Assembly: GCA_033063855.1 (NCBI GenBank)
Contig: CP093831.1
Span: forward strand, 3,038,001-3,102,000
Direction: 5' to 3'
Source of the DNA: Smittia aterrima
Taxonomy: Eukaryota > Arthropoda > Insecta > Diptera > Chironomidae
Length of the DNA stretch: 64,000 nucleotides
Shown: in pieces, positions 33,582 through 45,081 of the stretch
How positions within the stretch are numbered: position 1 is the stretch's first letter
Layout of the letters: every line of letters begins with the position of its first letter
Made by a program: the position numbers and the translations under genes
Notes under the pieces: generated by a model
What the model saw: only the letters and a program-made list of their open reading frames with translations
What the model was told of the DNA's origin: nothing
Database searches by the model: none

Positions 33582-33587
33582 TTTATT
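33582..33587 (-). terminator. Poly(A) signal overlapping the myopic stop codon
   Basis: On the minus strand the last codons read AAA TAA followed by AAC, so AATAAA (33582-33587) contains the stop codon (33583-33585). If used, the 3' UTR would be only about 15-25 nt. Confidence 0.45.
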
Positions 33588-36500
33588 TAAACTTCCAAAA
33601 CGGGTCCAATGAATCAAGTCCAGTGTCTTTGACACTCTTTTCAGTCTCAGCAGCTGCGCTCTGCTTATCAGCGTTCTTCATCTGGTAAGAAGTCATGATG
33701 CCTCCTGTTAAAGAAAAGCAAATTATTAATTCTGACATCATCAGCAATTTTATTAAACACCCACGTTTGTTCAATATGCGATGAGCATTGTTGAGAACGA
33801 TTTCATAAGAAACTTGAATGAAGTGCTCGTCCTCGAGAGCACTTTTTCTGTGTGAACAAATCCTAAACCAATGGTCAATGACATCTACAAAGAAAAGAAA
33901 TGTTAATAACAAATCGAATTTTGATTAAAATCTTGTCTTACTTAATAAAGTTGGCTTTCGCATTTGAGTGGAAAAGACCGAACTGATACCGAGTGTCATC
34001 AATCCTGATCTTTCAGCACCACCGCTAATACAATTTAAAACAATCGGTGGATGTGGTTGCTTTTCATCAGGGTTTTGTTGCTTGAACGCTGTGATGATGT
34101 TTCCAGCGACGTCCAAAATTTGATCAGCAGAACTAAAATTGAAAATTGAGCAAAGAAGCAAAAGAATTTGATTTGTGATTTTACCTTTTCTTCCATCCTT
34201 TGACTTGAAGAAGAGAAATCTTCATGACATTATCAAATCCATGTCTCGTCACTTTTAGCATCTTCTCATGACAATGTGAATGTTCAAACTGCTTTTCAAC
34301 AACAACTGAGATTTCACCGAAAGATTTTTCTTCGTTCATGTTCAATGGCCAGAAAGGATCAAGAAGCTAGAACGAAACATTGTTAAAACTTTTAAAATAA
34401 ATCTTAATTAAACTGTTACCTCATTTGCTGTATGTAAACACACCAAAGTGTTTGCCTTCTGCGACCAAACCATTTCCCAATAATCATTGACAGTGTTGGT
34501 CATTGGTGTTTGAGCTAGAATGAAGTTTGCAGGTCCACAATCTTTCAAAAACACAGCGTTAATGTAATTATCGGTCGTCGTCGGTAGTAAAACTCTTGCA
34601 TGATCATAAGGTAAGCAATCAACTGAACGGTTCTTGTCAGGAAACAAACGAGCAATTGATACACTTCGTTTGTCTTCATCCTTGGCTAATAAATCTTGAA
34701 GTTCTTTCCACTTATTCGCAAGTGGAGTCACACCATTCAAAGTTTTCACAGTCAACGTTTCCATGAACTTTTCGAGACTCTCGACTTCTTTGTGAAATTG
34801 TTTCAAGACGCTGGCGTCATCGAAAGGATCTGTAAGCTTTTTTGGCTTCTCAGGTTCAAGAGTTTTCGCTGGAGATGTCACTGACAAAGCGTTGAAATCT
34901 AAATCAGCGAGATCATCATTTAGTTTGATTGGAGTTGGTGGTTCAACTACAGGCGATAGAGGTACAAGAGTTTTCTTGGGTGATTCTTCAATTGTACTTT
35001 TAGCGCTGACTGGCATCAAAGTAGGAATATTCTCAATCGTTGGATTACTCATTGCGAAATCAATTCCTGACAGTAAATCGATGTTTGCTGATTTTATCGG
35101 AGCTGCCACAGGCTTAACTGGTTCTTGTTGTTGCTGACTTACAGGAGCAGGTGGTTGCAGAGGAACAGAATGGATCTGGCTCTGTGTTGTGTTAACAACG
35201 TTTTGATTTATGTTGTTCGTCATGTCTTGTGGTTGAGTGAAGGCGACAGGTAGCGTTGGTTGAACATAATTTGATTGAACCTCTCCTGATGTAGCATATG
35301 GATTTACAGCATAATTAGCATAGCTTTGCTGACTGTACTGATCTCCGTATTGCCCATATTGATTCATTGGATAACTCACACCTTGGTTATATCCATATTG
35401 CGAGTTTGAAAAATCCTGATTTTGACTCTGCTGGGTGTTTGGATTTTGATAATTCATCGAATATTGTTGATCAGTTGTTTGCGGTGGAGCTGGCGACTGG
35501 GCTACAGGAAAATTCGTTTGATTTTGAACAGACGCCACATGAGATGTAACCGCAGTGTTGTTTTGGTACTGTTGGAATTGTGAGGGCGATGGAGAAACAG
35601 GATAGGTTTGTTGTGGAACAGATTGTTGTGGAGCAGGACTCTGTGTGACGGGATATTGATTTGATTGATACTGCTGTGTTTGTGGTTCGTTTGTTGAATA
35701 CTGTGATTGTTGTGAAGTAATGTTTGGAGCAGCGACGTATTGCTGTGGCATCTGATATTGGTTTTGATACACGCTTTGTGTCGGTTCGACAGATGTTTGC
35801 GGATGTTGAATATTCATGTTTTGATATTGGTCATTGCTGCTGACTGAGTTGTACGTCATAGGAGCTTGCTGATTCGTCATTGAATTGTCTAATGAAGGAG
35901 TTTGATAGATCTGATTTTTTGTGTAATCATATTGCTGTTGTGGAACAGGCGAAGGAGCAGAAATCGGTTGAGTCGGTTGTGTGTAAGCTCCGGCGTAGTT
36001 TCCGTACTGAGACGAATATGTTGGTGGCTGCTGATAGTTTTGGTAGTTATTTATAGCTCCTGTCATTTCGGGACGTGAATAGCTGCTTGGATTTTGATAA
36101 ACCTGATGATTTTGGGTTTGATAGATTGGATTTACGTATCCTTGGTTATGTTGCGCAGCAATTCCTTGGTTGTACTGATCATTGTTCAAGCTCGTGGTGC
36201 TTGATGACATCGATCCACTTCCAGAATGATTACTGTGTTGATCAGCCGCAGAGTAATGTGGAATCTGCTGTTGATTCATGTAAGAAGTGTCATAGAATTG
36301 CTGATTCTTGTTGTAACTGTTCGCTGGATAATTCATCGATGGACACGAAGCTGGATTAACCGCTGGAATATTTTCTTGCCCTACTGGTGACGGACGAACC
36401 GAAGGGAGTTTACTAAATTCATCACGCAATCCTCCCATTCCTGGCACCATTCCACTTTTCAGATAATCCTTCAATTTCGGACCACCGCCTGACGACGGAA

Positions 36501-38868
36501 CTAGAATAAAATGGAAACAATAAAATAATTTAAATTCATGACGAAAGGTCAGATTATCTTACCTGAACTCATCGCTGACTTATAGCTTGACGTGTCAGTA
36601 TTCTTGATTGAATCAACAGGTTGAAGTTTCGGCATCGCTTTCTTCAACAATTGTTGTCTCTCTTCTTCTTGAACATCACGTGAAGCTTTGATTCGCGATA
36701 AAAGCTTTTGAATGTTCCCATTAAGCTTTTTATAGAAGTCTAACCCTTTTGCGCTTTTCGACAACAAATCCTCGTAAACATCAAATGAAGCAACTAGTGA
36801 CGCATAAAATTGTTCGCGTTTTAGCTTTGTGTCGTTAAACGCCTTCAATGTCATTGCGTGTTTGGCGTAGGTGTCGGTTAAAGCCTTAAGGATATTTCCC
36901 TGCGCAACAAGATTTTGTTCGATTATGTTGACACTGTTTGAGTATTTTCCAAGTTCTTTCTTGAACAGTTCTTCAACTTCTTTATCGCCATGAGCTACAA
37001 GTTGAGCAGTTATGTCGTCTTGATTCAAAATCTTTTCACGCAACTCCAGGAATATTTCGTCGCGTTGTGATTTCATTTCCTCAACTTTGTTGAGAAGAGT
37101 TTGCAGTTCTTTTCTTGTGATATCGTCAATTGGATCTGCTTGTGGCACTTGGCCTTTTAGAACGGAGAGTGGCTGAGCAAGAATCTTTAAATTGCTTACA
37201 TGAAGCTCCATTGCTTTTCGAAGAGTGTCATTGCTTTCGCCAGCTTTGTTGTGTGCTTCGAAATATTTTGTGTACTCTCTGTTTAGCTCAGCCATGTGTC
37301 CTGTAGGTCGTTTACCCATTTGCTTTTGATAACTCTGCTCTTGCTTCGATTCATCCTCAATAATGAGCTTGATTTCTTTTAGAGTAGCTTCGACATCACA
37401 ACAAATGTCAGCCAGATTCGACATAGATTCAACAAGGTCAGGTATTGCATTTGGCTTTGCACTTAGCTCTGCACATCGGTCGACTAAACCTTGTGGCAAC
37501 CTTTCTTGAGGTTGTCCCATAGAATTTAATAAATCAGAATTTAACGATCCCATAAAGCAAGCCAGTTCCGAATCTCGGTCATCAATTTTCGCTCCCAAAC
37601 TTCTCAAGATATTCGCTTTCTCTTCACTGTAGACCGAGAGATTCTCGTGAGTCTTCATTGGCACTAATCGTTTGAACACGTCATCGCCAATAACTTGCGG
37701 ATCACTGACATCAAAAGCAATTCCTTGAACTAAGTTGGCTCCTTGAACTGCTGAGATTGAACTGATTTCGGGAATACTCTCGTGATAGATGAACTCATTT
37801 TCTTGTTTTGCATTCTTTCGTTTGCCTTCGATGATGTCAGTAGCAAATGTCAGAGCCTCATTGATGACTTCGATTTGATTCATTCCTTTTGATTCTTTCT
37901 TAGCTTCTTCGAGCTTTTCGCAAGCAGCGTTGTATAGTGCAACTCTCTCTCCCATCTTCCTCTGTTCCTCTGAATTCATTCCTTGATGTAAGAACAAGAC
38001 ACTGCTCAGATATGAAGTTTTAAACTTGATGTACTTGATCCATTCTTTATAGAACTTGTTGCCGACTAAATCTTGAACAGTTCCATCTTCATTTTGACTA
38101 AACGTCGCTGACAACGCAGCATTGTAAAAACTGATCACTTGAGCTGTTACTTTTGCTATTATTGCTGCTTTGCGATTATCAGCCAAACTCTTTTCAAGAA
38201 TGCATTCCTGGGCTTGAGCGAAACAGATTTGCTGCATGAAAATCATCAACTCTGGAGATAAATCTCCTTTCAGCACCATCGGATATTGTTCCTTTATTTC
38301 GCCGAAAGCCCATGCAGCACATTGGAAGTGAGTGCACGCAATTTTCATGCTCTCTGCATCATTTCTGTCTTCCTCGATTCCCAACTTAGAATGTAGTGCC
38401 GCGATGTTATACAAAATTGAGGCCATCTCATATTTGATGTTGCTGCTCCGACACATTGAACTCGAATAGATGTCTTTCCACGCAAAGTCCAGCAGCTCAT
38501 TCTCAGATGACAGCGGGAATCGATTTTGCAAGCTATGAAGTTGAGAGTAATAACGTTTGACAGTAGAACAACAATCGAAATCAACTCTAGGGCGAACAGC
38601 AAGTCCCCGCAGTTGCTCCAGTTCTCTAAACTCCTTCGCGTATGATTCCGGATCTTCATGATAATACTCGGCAATACACTGATCGAGATAAACAAACAAA
38701 AACAAAGACCGGATGAGTCATTCAGATAAGAAAATTTCTCGACAAAGAAAACATTCTAATGAGATTAATGAGAAATCTTGTTACCTGTTTTAGATTGTGA
38801 AATGATGTCGGTTCTGGGCTGTTCTTCAGCTCAAAACTGATCATTGGTAGACGCTTAACAGCTTCCAT
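33583..38868 (-). CDS. mop: Myopic / HD-PTP (PTPN23) homologue
   Basis: Predicted 1631-aa endosomal sorting protein that links ESCRT-0, -I and -III. Minus-strand exons: 38785-38868, 36563-38678, 34420-36500, 34185-34366, 33942-34132, 33765-33884 and 33583-33704; most introns are 52-65 nt, the first is 106. Order: BRO1 domain (about 1-360; LPMISFELK, CTHFQCAAWAFGEI, FIYHESIPE), the ALIX-type V/coiled-coil domain (about 360-720), a long Gln/Pro/Tyr/Asn-rich disordered region (about 740-1180), then a C-terminal tyrosine-phosphatase fold (about 1250-1590), ending in DSLDPFWKFK like the vertebrate tail. The phosphatase motif reads NCISGGAERSG and the WPD loop position reads GWKK, so it looks catalytically dead. 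It is divergent from EXT2 (183 bp). Confidence 0.95.
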
Positions 38869-39051
38869 TCGATAAAAGTTTTAGCTGCGCCGTCAATTCA
38901 CTTGAAATTTAAAGAATTTTGTTTTTAATATTTTGAATAATTTTCAAGTTTTCGTACGTTGTTTGCGAACGTCACCCCTCGTTGTATTCAGTGAAATATA
39001 AAAACTTGTTTAGTGAAAATGTTTTGCAAAAGAACTCGAAAATGAATTAAA
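38869..39051. promoter_or_regulatory. Compact bidirectional promoter, myopic/EXT2
   Basis: The 183 bp between the two start codons must serve both genes. It contains CGTACG (38956-38961) and AACGTCACCCC near 38969. I see no TATA box. Confidence 0.45.
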
Positions 39052-41284
39052 ATGTTGATTAAGGACAGATCTAGTGCCATAAAGTATTTCTTAGTTGAAA
39101 AGCTTGGAATTTCCGGGGCTTGTGTGTTTGCCTTCTTTCTTTTTCTCTTTTTAATTCCCTCACACTTGAAACAATCTGATATTTTGGATTTAAACAATTT
39201 TCATCATATCCGATTCGACAAAGAAGCTGAATTATCCCGAACAAGAAATCCGAACTGCTCGTTCTATGATTGCTTTAATGTTTATCGATGTGGAAATCAT
39301 CAAAACAAAGTTACAATCTACGTTTATCCTCTAACGGAATATCGAGAGGAAAATTCCGCAACATGGATCTCAAAAGAGTTTTACAAAGTTCTAAAGACGC
39401 TGATCAACAGTCCCTACTACACATCAAACCCAAATGAGGCTTGCGTATTTGTTCCCAGCCTCGATATACTCAATCAGAACTTGATAGATAAAAATCTCGT
39501 AGGAAAGGCTCTGGCATCGCTTCCATAGTAAGTCTCTTAAACATTCTTAATCCTCTCATAACTTAATTTCCTTCTTCACAGCTGGGAAAATGGACAGAAC
39601 CACATACTTTTCAATTTCCTTCCGGGAGAGCCACCAGATTTTAACACAGTAGCTGACATCAACACTGCCGATGCGTTGATTGCCGGAGCTGGATTTGATT
39701 CTCATACATATCGCTTTGGATTCGATTTCTCGATTCCTTTCTACAGTCCATTATTAGCTGATTACACAAAACTTACCAAAGATGATGAGGAGAGAACATA
39801 TTTCCTTGTCGCTCCACAATTAAACATGTTCGACTATCATCGTCGAATGATGCAGGAGATTGTGCTTGAAGATTCTAACAATAACATCTTGTTGCTTCAG
39901 AAATGCACACAAGAAATCTTCGAAGACAAAATCTCAACTTCTCCTGAACTCATCAACCACGACATTCGTTGTACATTTCCTGGAAATAGTCCGATTGAGT
40001 ATCCTGAGATTATGGAGCGAGGAACCTTCTGTTTAGTGATTCGTGGAGTTCGTTTGGCTCAACCAACTTTATTAGAAGCATTGGCAACAAACTGCATTCC
40101 TGTGGTTATCGCTGATAATATCATCCTGCCATTTTATGAAATTATTGATTGGACGTTAGCAGTCGTGACGATTCGTGAAGGTGATCTTCATTCAATTATG
40201 ACAGTTTTAAAAGCAATATCTCCGCAAAGGATTAAGGAAATGCGGAAACAGGGACGTTTCTTGTACGAAAAATATTTTAAAGACATTGAGACGATAGTTC
40301 TATCGTTACTTGATGAACTTAACGATCGAGTATTTCCACATCTCGCTGTTCCATACAATGCATGGAATCTTCCAAGCTTACCCAACGCATCACAAAATCC
40401 TCTATTCCTACCACTCATGGCATCCAGAAGTCAAGGCTTTACAGCAGTGATCCTGACATACGATCGTGTGGACAGTCTTTTCACGCTCATTACAAAACTC
40501 TCTCTCGTTCCGTCACTGCAAAAAATTCTCGTGATCTGGAATAATCAGAAGAAAGCGCCACCAAATATTTCTGTTTTTCCAAAGATACAGAAACCTCTGA
40601 AAGTAATTCAAACGAAGTCGAATAAATTGTCAAATCGATTTTATCCTTACCCGGAGATTGAGACCGAAGCTGTTCTAACAATAGATGACGACATAACAAT
40701 GTTAACAGCTGTAAGCAAAATCTTGAAGCGTTCATAATTTGTTTACTAAATATTTTCTATTTTAGGATGAACTTGACTTTGGCTTTGAAATTTGGAGAGA
40801 ATTTCCTGAAAGAATTGTTGGCTTTCCCAGTCGAACTCATGTGTTCGAGAATAACGAGTGGAAATATGAATCTGAGTGGACGAACGAGATCTCGATGGTT
40901 CTTACTGGCGCAGCTTTTCATCATAAATATTGGAATTACGCCTACACGACATCAATGCCAGGCAATATCAAAGAATATGTTGATGCCCACATGAATTGCG
41001 AGGATATTGCGATGAACTTTTTAGTAGCAAATCGAACAAACAAGCCTCCTATCAAGGTCACGCCGAGAAAGAAATTTAAATGCCATTCAAGACAATGCAC
41101 GAACGCTGAGATGCTTTCAGCTGACACCAATCACATGTTGGAGCGTTCGGAGTGCATAAATCTGTTCACAAAAATCTACGGGACAATGCCATTGAAGAGT
41201 GTTGAGTATCGAGCCGATCCAGTATTGTTCAGAGATCCATTCCCGGAGAAGTTGAAACGATTTAATGATGTTGGTAGCTTGTAA
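39052..41284 (+). CDS. sotv: Exostosin-2, heparan sulphate polymerase subunit
   Basis: Predicted 707-aa type II Golgi membrane glycosyltransferase (EXT2; Drosophila sister of tout velu) that works with EXT1 to extend heparan sulphate. Exons: 39052-39527, 39582-40710 and 40766-41284; introns are 54 and 55 nt. A signal anchor is visible at about residues 20-40 (GACVFAFFLFLFLIP). The exostosin (GT47) domain follows (KVTIYVYPL, FNFLPGEPPDF, RGVRLAQPTLLEALATNCIPVV is the conserved donor-binding block). The C-terminal GT64 domain (about 450-707) has VIWNNQ, the metal-binding TIDDD (near 526-530), MVLTGAAFHHKYW and NCEDIAMNFLVAN (near 611). EXT2 rather than EXT1 or EXTL is favoured by the length, the short N-terminus and the C-terminal sequence. 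Confidence 0.93.
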
Positions 41285-41297
41285 GACAAAAATTATA

Positions 41298-41303
41298 AAT
41301 AAA
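41298..41303 (+). terminator. Poly(A) signal of EXT2
   Basis: AATAAA begins 14 nt after the stop codon, implying a very short 3' UTR. The convergent Cullin-2 stop is at 41490. Confidence 0.55.
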
Positions 41304-41489
41304 TTTAAAGATTTAGATGTTCGACGATTATTCAAAAGACTTTTCAATTAATTGAGACTTTCAGTTGAAATTCAATAATTTAAAATTCAAACTATAAAAA
41401 TCAATAATTATTTATTCAGGATGTTACGCAACAAAAAATTCCATTTTTCATCAACAAAGTCAATCGACATTTCTTATTCAGACAGTAAT

Positions 41490-44293
41490 TTAAGCTACAT
41501 AGCTATACTCGTCACTAGAATTAGCAGTACGTTCAATGTATTGTTTATCAATCAGCGATTCGATGCACTTTTTAATCATCGGTATACTCGGAGCGAAGCA
41601 AACTTTTGATTGAGAGAGGATCTAAAACAAAAGAAATGATTAGATAATTTATCGAAGAAAAAACTTTTTCTTATCTCACCTCTTGAATCAAAGCATTATG
41701 CTTGAGCACCTTTCGTGATTTCATGATTCTAACAATGGCAGCCTGGAGATATAGCTTTCTATCTTCATCGACTTGCGCGTGAGTTTGCTCGACCTAAAAA
41801 ACAATTTTGGTGATGAAAGAAGGAAAATTGAATTTGTTGCACTTTACCTCTTGTTGCGGCGATTCTTTTTGTAATGATGATGTAATCTTGAACTTTGTGC
41901 GTTTATTTGAGAACTCGAGATTGAATGAAACCGTTGTTGCATCATCGATTTTCTGAAATAAGAATTAAACTTGTAAAAATATTTTCCTTTAACTTAATCA
42001 TGAACAGTCACCTCTGTGTCAAGAATCAACAGCTTTGAGTCAACCAACGACTGTAGATGTTTCTGGAAGTTCTCGTTGTTTAGCTGAAGTACGTCTTTGA
42101 TGTCCTTGCATGTAAGACTGTCACAGCTCTCGAACAACAAGAGCATAGCCATTTGATAAGTTTGCATTGTGATCAGATAAGACTTTTTGGCCAGCGACAC
42201 TTTCAGTTCTCCATGACACAAGTGATGAAGCCACGAAAGCTTTCTTCCGCTGAATTTCATGTTGTAGAAAGTCTCGAAATCTCGAATTGGCTTTTCGAAT
42301 TCTTGCGGCACTGCGAAAGGAATCGCAGTCTGTGGTCCAAGAGGCCAAGCTCCAGCCTGAAGAATCTTGATTGCCAAATTGATGTGAAGCTCGTCGTTTT
42401 GATTTTTCAAGTACTGATTAAACTTGTTATTAAGGTCCATGCTGATTCCAACGTCGGTATACATTCGATGAAGTTTATTAGTGAATTCATAGCCACAAGC
42501 TTGCTTCAGTTTGTTGATCATCACCTCTTCAAGTTCCATGTTGACAGATTGGTCATGGATAAGGCTGAATTTAAGAAACATCGTCATTATGGATTCTTAA
42601 ACATTTCTTAGATGAGCACTCACCGTTTCGCAAGCATTCGACTGTAGAACTTTTGATAAACATCCTTGTCTTCGATGTATTTGAAGATTGTGATGCTTTT
42701 CGTAAGCTTTAACTCGATTTCACTCTCAGTTGATTTCGATTTCTTTAGCAGACTATCATGATATTTAGCCACCTTGAGCGAGAAAACTTAATGATTGTAA
42801 AAATAATATTTTGAAAAATATTTACAAGCTCAGCACTGCGACAAGTTGTTTTTCCATCACACAACTTTGAATTGATGACACTCGCACAAGCTTTGTCAAG
42901 AGCGCTCAGGAACAGTGGATCGTTCTTAAAGGTCTCGTTGATAAGATTCTCATACTTTTGATGAACTTGCAACATATTCTCGACAAACTGAATATGAATC
43001 TGAAATAATTGAGGTGATAAGGAAGTCACTTGATTTTGATTAGGAAGTTGGACTTACATTTTCTCCCTTTAGATTCATCACGGATTCAGTTCCTTCATTC
43101 TTTATCTGCTCTAGGAGGAACTGAATAAGTTCTTTGAGGCCATCTGCGATTGGCTTCAGCAAAGTGTACAGGTTCTTCAGATCTTCACGCTTATCGTTGC
43201 TAACCATGTCTTTGCATTCTGAATATAAGAAGCTCTTGTGATCGGTGATCATGCGGTCTTCGCATTCTTTTTTGAGCTTTTGGATGGAGCTAATATGCAT
43301 GAACTTGTGAGCTCGAATGTTTTCTTCATCCAAGATTCGAATGACTTCTTGCATATATTGACTAACTGAGCAGCTTTGAAGAAGTTTCGATGCTTGCGCT
43401 TTAAAATATTCACCAGACGCCTCAAGCATTTTTTCCTCGAATTTATCTTCATAGAGTTTAAGATTTCCCTTCTTTTTGTAGTCTTGAACCATCACAAAGC
43501 TGTGAATTACACCGTTAATAGTTTCGATGTCTTTGGACGTTAGATTAGCTTCAACACGATCTCGTTCAATTCCCAAAAGAATTTGTTTAACTAAAACGTC
43601 ACCAAGGTTTTCAATCATAAACATTCTCCAGATGTCAAGGCCAAGCTCTCCGATTTCCATTTGCTCTTGTGCAACAGTCAAGTGTCCTCCGTTTCCGTAG
43701 AGAATTTCAGCTTCTGACACTTTCTGCTTTTTGATGTGCTGCTGGTTTAAGTAACTAAAAATAGAGAAGAGAGATATTGGAATGTGATCGATTAATTGCG
43801 ATGGTCGCAACAAAGAAACCCGAATCGCACTTACAGATACAAAAAGTTGAGGTACTCAAGACCTTGACTATAGTTCTTCCATGCACTGTAGTACTTGTGA
43901 AGAAGTTGATTCTGCGAATGATCATTGTCGTTCACTTCCATCATGTGTTCATTAAAGTTCTCCAGTTGAGTCTTAACATGGCTCTCTAGAAACAATTTAG
44001 TCTCAGAATAGAGTCGATCTGCCAAGGGATCAGGATATGCAACGCAAATTGAGTAAACATCGCTGTAAAAGGAGATTTAAGTTAGTCAACGAAAATTGTG
44101 TCACTTTAGGAAAACTGCCTATCATCGTTCGCCTTGAAAAGGAAAACAAAAGAATTATTTTCTACGAATCTCACTTGAAACTGTTGTTCCACTCATCTCG
44201 GTTCACGTTCTTCAATGTGATCACTTCCTCTACAGTTTTGCGGAGACATCCCCACACTTGATCAAATATAATTCTTCTTGGCTTGAGCGACAT
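41490..44293 (-). CDS. Cul2: Cullin-2
   Basis: Predicted 756-aa scaffold of CRL2 ubiquitin ligases, which bridge elongin B/C-receptor modules (such as VHL) and RBX1. Nine minus-strand exons: 44175-44293, 43835-44062, 43058-43754, 42826-42999, 42624-42772, 42012-42564, 41848-41952, 41680-41793 and 41490-41621; introns are mostly 53-59 nt (112 and 80 nt for the first two). The N-terminus MSLKPRRIIFDQVW and EVITLKNV correspond to the elongin-binding helices of CUL2. YGNGG, MEIGELGLDIWR and SCSVSQYMQEV mark cullin repeats. MLAKRLIHDQS and MINKLKQACGYEFTNKLHRM mark the cullin homology domain. DEDRKLYLQAAIVRIMKSRK holds the neddylation Lys, and the end EYSYVA is typical of CUL2. Length fits (human 745). 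Confidence 0.96.
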
Positions 44294-45081
44294 TTGATTA
44301 GATATTTTGCAAACGAACCAAAATATGTAAGATGATTTTCTTTTTTAATCGAATTCGCTTTTGGATCTTCAAAAAGTGAAATTGTCGTTAATTTTTCTTT
44401 CAGAGAAAATATAAATTTCTTTGCGATAAAACATTTTATTGAAGCTTTTGATTGATAAACATTAATTAAAGAAACTTTCACATTTTTAAACATTTATTTT
44501 CTGCAGATAGAAGCAACAATTTTAAGTAAATTAAAAAGCGTTTTATCAGTGAATTTTTAATTCTCAACGAGGGGATAGGAATTTTTGGAATCTCACATAC
44601 GAATTCTTCAACCATTTTGAATTTTCTCTCCGAAGAAAATCTTGTGAAAATTTAAAATTAGACGTGATAATCATTAGAAAAATGGGCCCAAATTGTGTTT
44701 AATAGCTTTGTGTGCGGGTGATACACGCGATTCTTGAGTTTGAGAAGACGAAAGAGCACCGTTTGAGAGCAGGAGCCGAGTGGAAAAAGAATATTGAAAA
44801 TTTTATTTTCGTAAAAAAAAGTTATCCACATAAAAAAAATCGTTTTAACTATTGATTGTGTGTGAGAAAATTGAAAGGAAAGGAAAACTGAATTAATTTT
44901 CGCGAGTTTGAAACGCTGAGAAGTCAGGCTGGACACAAAGAAGGACAGTAGCGATTCTGATTTAAATTTAAAAACATCTTCTGATAAAACCTCCTCGACT
45001 TCTACTACACAACCTCCACAAACTTCATCGTCGAAATCATTATCATTTGCTCCGACCTCATTAGCAGCAGCAGCGAAAGCG
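44294..45081. promoter_or_regulatory. Divergent region, Cullin-2 / Pka-C1, with Pka-C1 5' UTR
   Basis: This 788-bp gap separates two divergent start codons. The right part (about 44850-45081) reads as a Ser/Thr/Pro/Ala-coding open frame joined to Pka-C1, but it contains no ATG and is closed by an in-frame TAA at 44986-44988, so it is taken as 5' UTR. An antisense open frame (44658-45287) is a shadow of this composition. No TATA box stands out. Confidence 0.5.

Noticed and set aside
33583..33912. Continuous 109-aa frame through the last myopic intron
   Set aside because: The 60-nt intron (33705-33764) is stop-free, so the frame runs through it, but good splice sites and the family C-terminus support splicing.
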